Of a stretch of 64,000 nucleotides of DNA, positions 43,012-51,301 are shown in pieces. The notes below the pieces were generated by a model. It was given only the letters and a program-made list of their open reading frames with translations. It did no database searches and was not told where the DNA came from. Numbering within the stretch: the first letter of the stretch is position 1; every line of letters starts with the position of its first letter. The translations under genes and the position numbers were made by a program. The DNA comes from Treponema socranskii subsp. buccale. GTDB taxonomy: Bacteria; Spirochaetota; Spirochaetia; Treponematales; Treponemataceae. The stretch spans positions 310,001 to 374,000 of the forward strand of contig NZ_CP054258.1 in NCBI RefSeq assembly GCF_024181585.1, written 5' to 3'.

Positions 43012-43033
43012 TCCGCCCTAAATAGTATACTAT
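43005..43033 (+). promoter_or_regulatory. metK promoter
   Basis: TTGTCA (43005-43010), 17-bp spacer and TACTAT (43028-43033). No SAM riboswitch is visible in the leader of about 35 bases. Confidence 0.65.
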
Positions 43034-43074
43034 ACTTTCATCAATAAGTAAATAAATAATTCCGGAGCACCGTG

Positions 43075-44244
43075 ATGAATAATAAACGCTATCTCTTTAC
43101 GTCCGAATCGGTAGGCGAAGGACATCCCGATAAAATTTGCGACCGTATTTCCGACGCCGTACTCGACGCCTGCCTCGCCCGTGACGCGGAAAGTCACGTC
43201 GCATGCGAAACTTTTGCAACGACGGGCATGGTGCTCGTCGGCGGCGAAATCACGACCGGCGCCGCGCCCGATATTGAGCGGATCGCGCGTGATGCGGTAG
43301 AAAAAATCGGCTATACCGATGCCGCCTACGGTCTCGACTGCAAATCGATGGCGGTCATCAACGTCATCCACAAACAATCGCCCGACATCAATCAGGGCGT
43401 CGTCGGCAAAGGCCTCAAAGAATACGCCGGCCGGCAGGGTGCGGGCGATCAGGGGATGATGTTCGGCTTTGCGTGCAGCGAAACGCCCGAACTTATGCCC
43501 GCACCGGTCATGTACGCGCATAAACTGCTTTTGAAAGCGGCCGAACTGAGAAAAAACAAAACGATTCCGTGGCTGCGTCCCGACGCGAAAAGCCAAGTGA
43601 CGATCGAATACGAGGGACACGTTCCCCTGCGAATCGACACCGTCGTCGTCTCGCATCAGCACGATCCTTCGGTCGAACACGGTGAAATCAAAGAGACGAT
43701 AATCGAGCGGATCGTAAAACCCGTACTCGATGCGACGGGTCTGCTCGATAAAGACACGAAGTATTTTATCAACCCGACGGGTCGTTTCGTCACCGGCGGC
43801 CCGCAGGGAGATTCGGGGCTGACCGGACGTAAAATCATCGTAGACACTTACGGCGGTATGGGGCGACACGGAGGGGGCGCGTTCAGCGGCAAAGACCCGT
43901 CGAAAGTCGACCGTTCGGCGGCCTATATGGCGCGTTATATCGCAAAAAATATCGTCGCCGCCGGGCTCGCCGACAGAGCGGAAATCGAGCTCGCGTACGC
44001 GATCGGCGTTCCCTTTCCCGTGTCGATTATGGTCGATACTTTCGGCACGGAAAAAGCGCCGGTCGAAAAAATTACGAAAGCCGTAAAAGAAATTTTCGAC
44101 TGTACGCCTGCGGGTATCGTGAAAGCGCTCGATCTCAAACGTCCGATCTACGAAGCGACGGCGGCCTACGGGCATTTCGGACGCAGCGAATTCAGCTGGG
44201 AAAAAACCGACAAAACGGATGCGCTGAAGCGCGCGCTGACATAA
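43075..44244 (+). CDS. metK: S-adenosylmethionine synthetase
   Basis: Makes S-adenosylmethionine from methionine and ATP in the cytoplasm. All family blocks are present: [13 protein letters not shown] near the N-terminus, [12 protein letters not shown] (ATP loop), [21 protein letters not shown] and [22 protein letters not shown]. The length of 389 aa is normal. The ATG at 43075 has GGAG eight bases upstream; GTG at 43072 is also possible. It heads an operon metK-nth-mscS with gaps of 4 and 30 bp. Confidence 0.97.
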   Translation: MNNKRYLFTSESVGEGHPDKICDRISDAVLDACLARDAESHVACETFATTGMVLVGGEITTGAAPDIERIARDAVEKIGYTDAAYGLDCKSMAVINVIHKQSPDINQGVVGKGLKEYAGRQGAGDQGMMFGFACSETPELMPAPVMYAHKLLLKAAELRKNKTIPWLRPDAKSQVTIEYEGHVPLRIDTVVVSHQHDPSVEHGEIKETIIERIVKPVLDATGLLDKDTKYFINPTGRFVTGGPQGDSGLTGRKIIVDTYGGMGRHGGGAFSGKDPSKVDRSAAYMARYIAKNIVAAGLADRAEIELAYAIGVPFPVSIMVDTFGTEKAPVEKITKAVKEIFDCTPAGIVKALDLKRPIYEATAAYGHFGRSEFSWEKTDKTDALKRALT

Positions 44245-44248
44245 TTTC

Positions 44249-44893
44249 ATGACACTGCTGACAGAGCGGGAAATCTGCACGGTATTCGACCGTTTTAAAA
44301 AGCAAAATCCCGATCCGAAATCGGAACTTCAATGGAAAAACGCATATACGCTGCTTTTGTCGGTCGTGCTTTCCGCTCAGGCGACCGACAAAAGCGTCAA
44401 CGCCGCAACCGAAGCGCTTTACAAAATCGCCGACACGCCCGAAAAAATCATCGCGCTCGGACAAAAAAAACTCGAAACTTATATCAAGTCGATCGGCCTC
44501 TACCATACGAAGGCGGCGCACATCATCGCGCTCAGCAAAATCCTTATCAGCGATTTCAACGGAAAAGTGCCTTCGGCGCGCGAAGAGCTTATGAAGCTTC
44601 CCGGCGTCGGCAGAAAGACGGCGAACGTCGTGCTCAATGTCGTCTTCGATAAACCGACCATGCCCGTCGACACGCACTTGCTGCGCATCTGCCCGAAAAT
44701 CGGACTCGCCGAAGGCGCAACTCCGATTGCAGTCGAAGAGAGCCTCGTCGCCCGCGTTCCCAAGCGATATATGCGTCACGCGCACCACTGGCTCATCCTG
44801 CACGGGCGCTACGTTTGTACCGCGCGAAACCCGAAATGCGATACCTGTCTCATAAACGACATCTGTAAACACAATGACGTTTCAAAAAATTAA
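44249..44893 (+). CDS. nth: Endonuclease III (DNA glycosylase/AP lyase)
   Basis: Base-excision repair enzyme removing oxidised pyrimidines. The helix-hairpin-helix LPGVGRKTANVV holds the catalytic Lys123, and Asp141 follows in VDTHLLR. A [4Fe-4S] cluster loop C-x6-C-x2-C-x5-C is intact at Cys190, 197, 200 and 206. At 214 aa it is of normal length. No Shine-Dalgarno is visible; the ATG lies four bases after the metK stop, so translation is probably coupled. Confidence 0.96.
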   Translation: MTLLTEREICTVFDRFKKQNPDPKSELQWKNAYTLLLSVVLSAQATDKSVNAATEALYKIADTPEKIIALGQKKLETYIKSIGLYHTKAAHIIALSKILISDFNGKVPSAREELMKLPGVGRKTANVVLNVVFDKPTMPVDTHLLRICPKIGLAEGATPIAVEESLVARVPKRYMRHAHHWLILHGRYVCTARNPKCDTCLINDICKHNDVSKN

Positions 44894-44923
44894 CGAAAAT
44901 TAATAATCGATAAGAGGTTCGAG

Positions 44924-45844
44924 ATGGATGAATCGACAAGCGCCGTAACGATCGGCGTACAGCAGGCGCAGGAACAGATTTCCAAACACAAAGAAACGCT
45001 CTTTGCGTGGGTAAAATCGTTTTTTACATGGACGAATCTCTTTCGCGCTGCGGGAGCGCTCTTTGTCATCGCTATCATTTGGTTTTTGTATAAGCTTGCC
45101 GTCCATGCGCTTTCGCGCGTGAGCGAACAAAAGATAAACAAACAAAACAATGCCGCCCTGCATAAATTATTAAAATACGTATTTTACTCGGTGCTTGGTA
45201 TGTATATACTCAGCTGCTTCGGCATAAAGCTCACCGCCCTGCTCGGAGCTGCGGGTATTGCGGGGCTTGCCGTCGGTTTTGCGGCGCAGACGACGGTCAG
45301 CAATGTCATCAGCGGGCTCTTCGTCATAACCGAAGGCGTCGTCAAAGTCGGCGACCTTATCGTCGTCAGCGGAGTTACCGGAAACGTCGATTCGATCGAT
45401 TTGCTTTCGACGAAAGTGCACACGCTCGACAATCAGCTCGTGCGTATTCCGAATTCGTTGATCATCAATACGACCTTTCAAAACAATTCGTACTACGCGA
45501 CGCGGCGCATAACGTTTGCGTTCGGTCTGAAATACGGCACCGATATCCGTTCTGCGCTCGACGTGCTTTTAAAAGCGCCCGAGCTGTGCGAAACGGTTAT
45601 CAAAAAGCCTGCGCCCGCCGTGTGGATAGACGGGTTTGGCGACAGCAATATAAATATGACCGTTGCGGTGTGGTGCAAGAGTTCGGATTTTCTCAAAACG
45701 AAAAACGATATGTTTGTCGCGCTGATGCGTGTTATGAACGAAAACGGTCTCGTCATGTCGTATAACTGCGTCGAAATCGTACCGCACGACGATTCGACCC
45801 CAGTGTCTCCGCCGGCAAAAAAATCAGCTGCGAAGCGAAGCTGA
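44924..45844 (+). CDS. mscS: Small-conductance mechanosensitive channel (MscS family)
   Basis: An inner-membrane osmotic safety valve of 306 residues. Two N-terminal membrane helices are followed by the pore-lining TM3, LLGAAGIAGLAVGFAAQTTVSNVISGLFVITEG, with the Gly/Ala packing ridge, and the MscS beta domain (KVGDLIVVSGVTGNVDSIDLLSTKVHTLDNQLVRIPNSLI). AGAGG five bases upstream supports the start. Last gene of the metK operon; it is convergent with the phosphohexomutase gene with six bases between them and no visible terminator. Confidence 0.95.
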   Translation: MDESTSAVTIGVQQAQEQISKHKETLFAWVKSFFTWTNLFRAAGALFVIAIIWFLYKLAVHALSRVSEQKINKQNNAALHKLLKYVFYSVLGMYILSCFGIKLTALLGAAGIAGLAVGFAAQTTVSNVISGLFVITEGVVKVGDLIVVSGVTGNVDSIDLLSTKVHTLDNQLVRIPNSLIINTTFQNNSYYATRRITFAFGLKYGTDIRSALDVLLKAPELCETVIKKPAPAVWIDGFGDSNINMTVAVWCKSSDFLKTKNDMFVALMRVMNENGLVMSYNCVEIVPHDDSTPVSPPAKKSAAKRS

Positions 45845-45850
45845 GGCTTT

Positions 45851-47359
45851 TTACGGCAGGCACGACATATCGAGCTTGTCGAAGCCGGCGAGCAGGTTTT
45901 TTGCGATTTTAATAATTTTTTCCGCATCGCCTTTGCGTTCTCCTTCGATGTTGAGCGGCATGACCGGATCGTGGAGGCTCAAGCGGAGAAGCATCCAACC
46001 CCGCGCATCTTTCCCTTTAAATGAAACGCGGACTCCTTCGTAAGATTCCGGGAGCTCATAGCCTGCAGCTTCGGCGCGTTTTTTAAATTCGGCGAGTACG
46101 GTTTTGCCGTAGGTTTTAAAATCCTCCGTGCCGATTTTAAATCGGTATTCGCATTCTTCGACGAGCGGCGGGAGACGCGCGATGAGGCTGTCTATCGTTT
46201 TGCCTTCGGCTTTCGCTTTTGCGAGCGCGATGATCAACTTTACCGCGAGAAAAGCGCCGTCGTCGAGATAGTAATTGTCTTTCAGCGCGCCGTGTCCCGA
46301 CGTTTCCATCGCAAGCGGCGAGACGATGCCCTTTGCGTTGAGCTCTTTGCATTTGTTGATGACGTTTTTGTAGCCGCGCATATAGCGCAAATGGCGCAAG
46401 CCGAGCACCTTTTCCAAAAAACACGTAAGCCTGTCTGACGTTACCGAATCGGTGACGATCGTTCCGCCCGGATACGAAGGCGCTAAAATCGCGGAAATCA
46501 TCGCGATGATCGCATCGCGGTTTACTTCAGCTCCGGTGTGCAGCACGGCGGACATACGGTCGACGTCGGTATCGAAAATCAATCCCAAATCGGCGCCCGC
46601 TTCTACGGTTGCGCGTCGGGCGGCTTCCATCGCTTCTTTATTTTCGGGATTCGGGATATGGTTCGGAAACATGCCGTCCGCTTCCAAAAAGCGGCTGCCT
46701 GCAGTATCGGCTCCGAGCGGCTGCAAAATCGACGAAACGAAAAAGCCCGCGCATCCGTTTCCCGCATCGACTGCGATCCGTAAACCCGCAAGCGGTTTGT
46801 CGCTTTCGGATTGTGCAAGCTCCGCGCAGATAGTTTTCCGCAAGTGCGCGGCGTACAGCGACAGCAGATCGAAAGAGGCAAGCGGCGAAGTACAATGCGC
46901 TTCATCGAGAGGCGCCGCGCTTTTCAATATCGATTCGATATCGTCGTGTTCGAGACCTCCGTCGCGGTCGAAAAATTTTGCACCGTTTCTGTTGAACGGA
47001 AGATGACTTGCCGTCATCATCACCGCGCCGTCGTATTTCGTTTCGGGAAATACGGTCGACATAAACATAGCAGGCGTCGTCGAAAGGCCGCAGTCGACCA
47101 CGCGCGCGCCTTGAAAGGCTATGCCGTTTGCGAGGGCGGCCGAAAGAGACGGGCCTGAAATACGGGAGTCGCGCCCGATCCCTATCGTGAGCGCGGAAAG
47201 GGGTTTATCGATTTTTTTTGAAAGCCACAACGCAAACGCCCTGCCGATGCGGCTGCACGCAGCTTCCGTAAAGTTGACGTTTTCACCTTCGACGCCGCTT
47301 ACGGCTATGCCGCGGATATCGCTGCCGTTTTGCAATTTCATCATATCGCTGTTTGCCAT
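45851..47359 (-). CDS. Phosphomannomutase/phosphoglucomutase
   Basis: An alpha-D-phosphohexomutase of 502 residues interconverting hexose 1- and 6-phosphates. The phosphoserine loop TASHLPFNRNG (TASHNPxxxNG type), the metal loop IFDTDVDRM (DxDxDR) and the sugar-binding METSGHG loop are visible, and the N-terminal NGSDIRG is characteristic. Sequence favours the PMM/PGM subfamily but cannot fix the substrate. No Shine-Dalgarno precedes the ATG; TATACT ends six bases before it, suggesting a leaderless mRNA. Confidence 0.92.
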   Translation of the reverse strand: MANSDMMKLQNGSDIRGIAVSGVEGENVNFTEAACSRIGRAFALWLSKKIDKPLSALTIGIGRDSRISGPSLSAALANGIAFQGARVVDCGLSTTPAMFMSTVFPETKYDGAVMMTASHLPFNRNGAKFFDRDGGLEHDDIESILKSAAPLDEAHCTSPLASFDLLSLYAAHLRKTICAELAQSESDKPLAGLRIAVDAGNGCAGFFVSSILQPLGADTAGSRFLEADGMFPNHIPNPENKEAMEAARRATVEAGADLGLIFDTDVDRMSAVLHTGAEVNRDAIIAMISAILAPSYPGGTIVTDSVTSDRLTCFLEKVLGLRHLRYMRGYKNVINKCKELNAKGIVSPLAMETSGHGALKDNYYLDDGAFLAVKLIIALAKAKAEGKTIDSLIARLPPLVEECEYRFKIGTEDFKTYGKTVLAEFKKRAEAAGYELPESYEGVRVSFKGKDARGWMLLRLSLHDPVMPLNIEGERKGDAEKIIKIAKNLLAGFDKLDMSCLP

Positions 47360-47365
47360 AGTTTC

Positions 47366-47371
47366 AGTATA
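47366..47371 (-). promoter_or_regulatory. -10 box of the phosphohexomutase gene, leaderless type
   Basis: TATACT on the minus strand ends six bases before the ATG at 47359; the -35 position (TTATAT at 47389-47394) is weak. Confidence 0.4.
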
Positions 47372-47400
47372 TAGAGAAAAGAAAAATTATATAAGAGCAA

Positions 47401-48015
47401 AAAAATCCGAGCAGTGCGCAGGATTTTTTTTGCGCCTCGTATATAAAGAAAAATGTCACGGACATTTTTCAACTCTCGACTTATTTGAACAAATCCGAGC
47501 AGTGCGGAGAAATCTGAGCGCGTCTCCTATGAAAGAAAAACGGCTCGGCTGTTTTTCGCCTCCGGACTTATTCGAACAAATCCGAGCAGTGCGCAGGATT
47601 TTTTTGCGCCTCGTATATAAAGAAAAATGTCACGGACATTTTTCAACTCTCGACTTATTTGAACAAATCCGAGCAGTGGTCGTTCGCGGTACATCCGTGT
47701 ACCCCTCACTACCGTATTTTTGCTGCGCAAAAATACGCGGCTGCTGTGCTAAGATGCGACACGGCATCCGTGCCGTGCATTGAATAAAGCGAAGTTCCCC
47801 GCGGAACTTGCAACGAGCACGAAGAGCGAAGTTCCCCGCGCCACTTGCAACGAGCGCGGAGCGCGAAGTTCCCCGCGCCACTTGCAACGAGTGCGGAGCG
47901 CGAAGTTCCCCGCGCCACTTGCAACGAGCGCGGAGCGCGAAGTTCCCCGCGCAGAAATCTGCGCGCGTCTCCTATGAAAGAAAAACGGCTCGGCCGTTTT
48001 TCACCTCCGGACTTT
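47401..48015. repeat. Hairpin-rich interspersed repeat block
   Basis: No gene is seen between 47360 and 48105. About 100 bp beginning AAATCCGAGCAGTGCGCAGG occur twice (47403-47503, 47578-47677), each with the hairpin AAAAATGTC/GACATTTTT (47448-47470, 47622-47644). A second unit with hairpin GAAAAACGGC/GCTGTTTTTC occurs at 47535-47557 and 47980-48002, each preceded by GCGCGTCTCCTATGAAAG. Further inverted repeats are GTATTTTTG/CAAAAATAC (47715-47737) and CACGGCA/TGCCGTG (47760-47777). Open frames through it are by-products of the repeats. Confidence 0.75.
47789..47966. repeat. 37-bp tandem repeat, about 4.8 copies
   Basis: Units starting GCGAAGTTCCCCGCG recur at 47789, 47826, 47863, 47900 and 47937, exactly 37 bp apart, with few substitutions (the first unit is the most divergent, the last partial). 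GTTCCCCGCGCC and GGAGCGCGAA regions make them GC-rich. There are no spacers, so this is not a CRISPR array. Confidence 0.9.
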
Positions 48016-48067
48016 CCGAAACTCGATTATTAAAAATACCGACACCATATCGCCGCGCGGTGACGAT

Positions 48068-48097
48068 TTGACAAAAAGCCGCGCGCATATATACAAT
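48068..48097 (+). promoter_or_regulatory. Promoter of the DUF4954 gene, near-leaderless
   Basis: TTGACA (48068-48073), 18-bp spacer, TACAAT (48092-48097), then eight bases to the ATG. No Shine-Dalgarno is present. Confidence 0.65.
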
Positions 48098-48105
48098 AAA
48101 ACATT

Positions 48106-50304
48106 ATGGTGCAGGTAACGTATACGGATAAGCGATCGTTCTCCATTCCGTCCGAACTTACGGCGGGAAAGCGGCGTCTTACGAAAGAAGAAATCGAAGC
48201 TCTCGAAAAAAACCAAAACACGTCCGACGATCCTTTGTGGCAAAATTTTTATGTCGATGCCGAATGCTTCGATACCTCTCTCATACGCGATTCGTCGTTT
48301 TCCGGTTTTATCGTTTTGGGAAAGCTCCGGCGCGCAATGCTTAAGTATCACGATCTCGAACTCGAAGAGGGTATCTATAATTCCAAATTGATAAACGTCG
48401 TGACCGGTGACGACAACGTGATCCGGAACGTCGCGTATTTTGAAAATTATCGGCTCGGAAAAAATGTCATGCTGTTCAATATACAGGAAATGAGCTGTAC
48501 GACGCATTCGAAATTCGGTGAAGGGATTTTAAAAAAAGGCGAGCCTGAGGAAAACCGTATATGGATCGGCGTCGCAAACGAAAACGGCGGCAGGGAAGTG
48601 CTCCCGTTTAAAAGCATGATTCCCGCCGATGCGTATCTGTGGTCGCGCTATCGCGAAGACGGCGCCCTTATGAAACGCTTTGTCGCGCTTACGGAAAAAG
48701 GCGCCGCAAGCGAAGGAGCGACGTACGGGATTGTTAAAAATAATGCCGTCATAAAAAACACGACGCTTTTAAAAGATGCGGAAATCGGAGAATGCGCGTA
48801 CATCAAAGGCGCATTCAAATTGAAAAACATCACGGTATTGTCCTCGGAAGCGGAGCCGTCGCAGATCGGCGAAGGCGTCGAAATGGTAAACGGCATCATG
48901 GGTTCGGGCAGCCGCGTCTTTTATCAGGCGGTTGCGGTGCGCTTCGTTATCGGAAAAAACTGCCAGCTTAAATACGGCGCGCGGCTTTTGAATTCGGTAC
49001 TCGGAGACAATTCGACCGTGTCGTGCTGTGAGATTCTTAACAATTTGATATTTCCGTTTCACGAACAGCATCACAATTCGTCCTTTCTCATCGCATCGAC
49101 GATCATGGGGCAGTCGAATATCGCATCGGGCGCGACGATCGGCAGCAATCACAATTCGCGCAGTCCCGACGGCGAGCTCATCGCTTCGCGCGGATTTTGG
49201 CCTTCTCTTTCGAGCGATTTTAAACACAACAGCCGATTCGCGTCGTTCGTCCTCATCGCAAAAGGCTCATACCAATACGAGCTCGATATCCCGTATCCGT
49301 TTTCGCTCGTCGCGCTCGGTGAAAACGGAGATCGGAGCGTGCGTATTTTTCCGGCGTGGTGGTTTATGTACGATATGTTTGCGCTCGTCAGAAACCGTTA
49401 CAAATTCAAAAAACGCGATAAGCGGGTCGTGCCGGTGCAGCATATCGAAACCGATCCCTTTGCGCCCGATACGATGCAGGAAATTATGAGAGCGCTCGAC
49501 CGTATCGTCCGTTTGACGGCGAAAGAACGGATACGGCTTTGCGGACGGACGGATGCGCCCGGGGCGAACGGGTGCAGCGACGGCTATAACGGTACACGCG
49601 AAGACGATACGGACAAAGAGCGGATCGCGGAAACGAAAGCGTTTTTTGAAAAAAATCCCGACGCCGATTTTACCCTTTCCGACGCGCAGTGCCAGAAAAG
49701 ATACGGCGCGACGGTATTTCGGCCGGCGTATGCGTATCACCAATACCGGAAAATTATTAAATATTTTGCCGCGAAAACGATAATCGAATACTGCGATGAA
49801 AACGGCATCGCATCCGTTTCGCCTGCCGTCTTTGCCGATATTGCGCGGCATCCGCTGTACACCGAATGGCTCAACGCGGGCGGACAGATTATCCCGCTCG
49901 AAAAAATCGATGAGCTGCGTGAAAAGGTAAAACGCGGGGAGATCTCGAGTTGGGACGAAGTGCACCGGTTTTACGATGCGTGTGCGGCTTCGTATCTCGC
50001 CGACAAGACGCGCTATGCACTCTATCTTTTGGAATGCATCTACGGCGTTCCCTTTGAGCGATGCAGTGCGGAGCAGTTCCGCAATCTCGTCGAAAGCGTC
50101 GCCGCCGTTTCCGACGATATGTATGAGTTGTCGGTGTCGTCGCGTGAAAAGGATTATACCGATTATTATCGAAAGATGACCTATCGAAGCCGCGAAGAGA
50201 TGGATGCGGTGCTCGGCACGATCGACAGAGATGACTTTTTAACGATGTTGAAAGACGATACGGAGCGATTTAATAAAAAATTGTACCGCATCTTCGCCGT
50301 TTAA
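48106..50304 (+). CDS. DUF4954-family left-handed beta-helix protein
   Basis: A 732-residue cytoplasmic protein of the DUF4954 family known mainly from spirochaetes and Bacteroidetes. Residues about 60-370 are hexapeptide-like beta-helix rungs (KNNAVIKNTTLLKDAEIGECAYIKGAF; QIGEGVEMVNGIMGSGSRVFYQAVAVRFVIGKNCQLKYGARLLNSVLGDNSTVSCCEI) and contain HEQHHNSSFLIASTIMGQSNIASGATIGSNHNSR, a His-rich loop like a sugar-nucleotide acyl/nucleotidyltransferase active site. The C-terminal half is helical. No reaction is established. The protein starts directly at a promoter with no ribosome site. Confidence 0.85.
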   Translation: MVQVTYTDKRSFSIPSELTAGKRRLTKEEIEALEKNQNTSDDPLWQNFYVDAECFDTSLIRDSSFSGFIVLGKLRRAMLKYHDLELEEGIYNSKLINVVTGDDNVIRNVAYFENYRLGKNVMLFNIQEMSCTTHSKFGEGILKKGEPEENRIWIGVANENGGREVLPFKSMIPADAYLWSRYREDGALMKRFVALTEKGAASEGATYGIVKNNAVIKNTTLLKDAEIGECAYIKGAFKLKNITVLSSEAEPSQIGEGVEMVNGIMGSGSRVFYQAVAVRFVIGKNCQLKYGARLLNSVLGDNSTVSCCEILNNLIFPFHEQHHNSSFLIASTIMGQSNIASGATIGSNHNSRSPDGELIASRGFWPSLSSDFKHNSRFASFVLIAKGSYQYELDIPYPFSLVALGENGDRSVRIFPAWWFMYDMFALVRNRYKFKKRDKRVVPVQHIETDPFAPDTMQEIMRALDRIVRLTAKERIRLCGRTDAPGANGCSDGYNGTREDDTDKERIAETKAFFEKNPDADFTLSDAQCQKRYGATVFRPAYAYHQYRKIIKYFAAKTIIEYCDENGIASVSPAVFADIARHPLYTEWLNAGGQIIPLEKIDELREKVKRGEISSWDEVHRFYDACAASYLADKTRYALYLLECIYGVPFERCSAEQFRNLVESVAAVSDDMYELSVSSREKDYTDYYRKMTYRSREEMDAVLGTIDRDDFLTMLKDDTERFNKKLYRIFAV

Positions 50305-50309
50305 AACCG

Positions 50310-50915
50310 TCAACGCCTCATCGCGTTTTTAATGCCGGCAAGGAGCTCCGAGTATTCGGTGTACGCCGGAAGCGAGGGATTATCTTTAATAATCTGCTCC
50401 GTCGATTTAAATAAAAATCCCGCTTTGGAAGCTTTGATCATCGCGAGATCGTTAAACGAATCTCCCGCCGCGATCGTTTCGAAGCCGACCGACTGCAACG
50501 CTTTTACCGTCGCGAGTTTGCTTTCGGGGCAGCGCATTTTGTAACCGGTGATCTTTCCGCTTGCGTCGTGTTCCAGCGTATTGCAGAAAATCGTCGGACG
50601 GCCGAGCTTTTCCATAAGCGGAGCGGCAAACTGTTCGAAGGTATCGCTCAAGATGAGCACTTGCGAAAACGAACGCAGTTCGTCGAGAAAATCTTTTGCA
50701 CCGGGCATCGGGTCGATTTTTTTAATCGTTTCGCGGATTTCGTTCAAACCGAGATTGTGTTTGTCGAGAATATCGATCCGGTAGCGCATCAGCGTATCGT
50801 AGTTCGGTTCGTCGCGCGTCGTACGCCGCAGTTCGGGAATGCCGGTCGCTTCGCTGAACGCGATCCATATTTCGGGAACGAGCACGCCTTCAAGATCAAG
50901 ACAAGTGATAAACAT
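50310..50915 (-). CDS. thrH: Phosphoserine phosphatase / homoserine phosphotransferase ThrH
   Basis: A HAD-superfamily enzyme of 201 residues. The N-terminal CLDLEGVLVPE (nucleophile Asp7, with Glu9 in place of the usual Asp) is diagnostic of ThrH, as are SDTFEQFA and the metal loop GDSFNDLAMIKAS. ThrH hydrolyses phosphoserine and can pass phosphate to homoserine. ATG 50915 begins the family sequence and lies six bases after a TATAGT -10 box that overlaps an earlier ATG frame; no Shine-Dalgarno exists. It is convergent with the DUF4954 gene, five bases apart. A threonine-synthase-like gene lies 4 kb away. Confidence 0.92.
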   Translation of the reverse strand: MFITCLDLEGVLVPEIWIAFSEATGIPELRRTTRDEPNYDTLMRYRIDILDKHNLGLNEIRETIKKIDPMPGAKDFLDELRSFSQVLILSDTFEQFAAPLMEKLGRPTIFCNTLEHDASGKITGYKMRCPESKLATVKALQSVGFETIAAGDSFNDLAMIKASKAGFLFKSTEQIIKDNPSLPAYTEYSELLAGIKNAMRR

Positions 50916-50921
50916 ACGTAA

Positions 50922-50950
50922 ACTATAGCACATACGCCGGCAGGGAGCAA
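50922..50950 (-). promoter_or_regulatory. thrH promoter, probably leaderless
   Basis: Minus-strand TTGCTC (50945-50950), 17-bp spacer, TATAGT (50922-50927), then six bases to the thrH ATG. Confidence 0.55.
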
Positions 50951-51255
50951 GCCGTAGTGCGAGGGGGATCAGGGATTACGCATGAAAAATGTATACACAG
51001 AAAAGAGACATAATATAAAATAAAAAAGGCGGAACGCGAGGCAGCGGCAATGCCGCCGAGCCGCTCAGACCGATGGCAAGCGAACTTTTTGGTAAAAAAG
51101 TTCGCGCAGTCCGATTCCAATCACGGTCTGCCGCGGCGAACGGCAGGGCTGCTGCCGGGAGTGCAGCCGATTTTTTACGGTAATGGTTATTTTTTGAGGA
51201 ATATAGATTCTCATGCGTAAGCCCTGGTATATACAATAATTTTTATTGCTTTTTT
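50951..51255. other. Intergenic region with a perfect stem-loop
   Basis: No gene is seen in about 300 bases between the thrH and nucleotidase promoters. A perfect 11-bp inverted repeat GCGAACTTTTT / AAAAAGTTCGC with a 4-base loop is at 51080-51105; it has no T-run after it and is AT-rich at the loop side. Confidence 0.55.
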
Positions 51256-51284
51256 TTGAAATACGGCACATAATTATTTATAGA
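51256..51284 (+). promoter_or_regulatory. Promoter of the 5'-nucleotidase gene
   Basis: TTGAAA (51256-51261), 17-bp spacer and TATAGA (51279-51284), followed by a short leader with GGAGG. Confidence 0.6.
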
Positions 51285-51301
51285 CTTTTCATGGAGGCAA
51301 T

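Noticed and set aside
43034-43074. SAM riboswitch before metK
   Set aside because: The leader is only about 35 bases and shows no stems of a known SAM aptamer.
43030-44280. 416-codon open frame on the minus strand
   Set aside because: Fully antisense to metK, whose conserved motifs are complete; composition is that of a shadow frame.
47789-47966. Possible CRISPR array
   Set aside because: The 37-bp units are head-to-tail with no spacers, and no cas gene is present.
47121-48071. Small open frames through the repeat block, with repeating SSPRHLQR-type peptides
   Set aside because: They exist in several frames only because a 37-bp unit is repeated; no ribosome site or conserved start.
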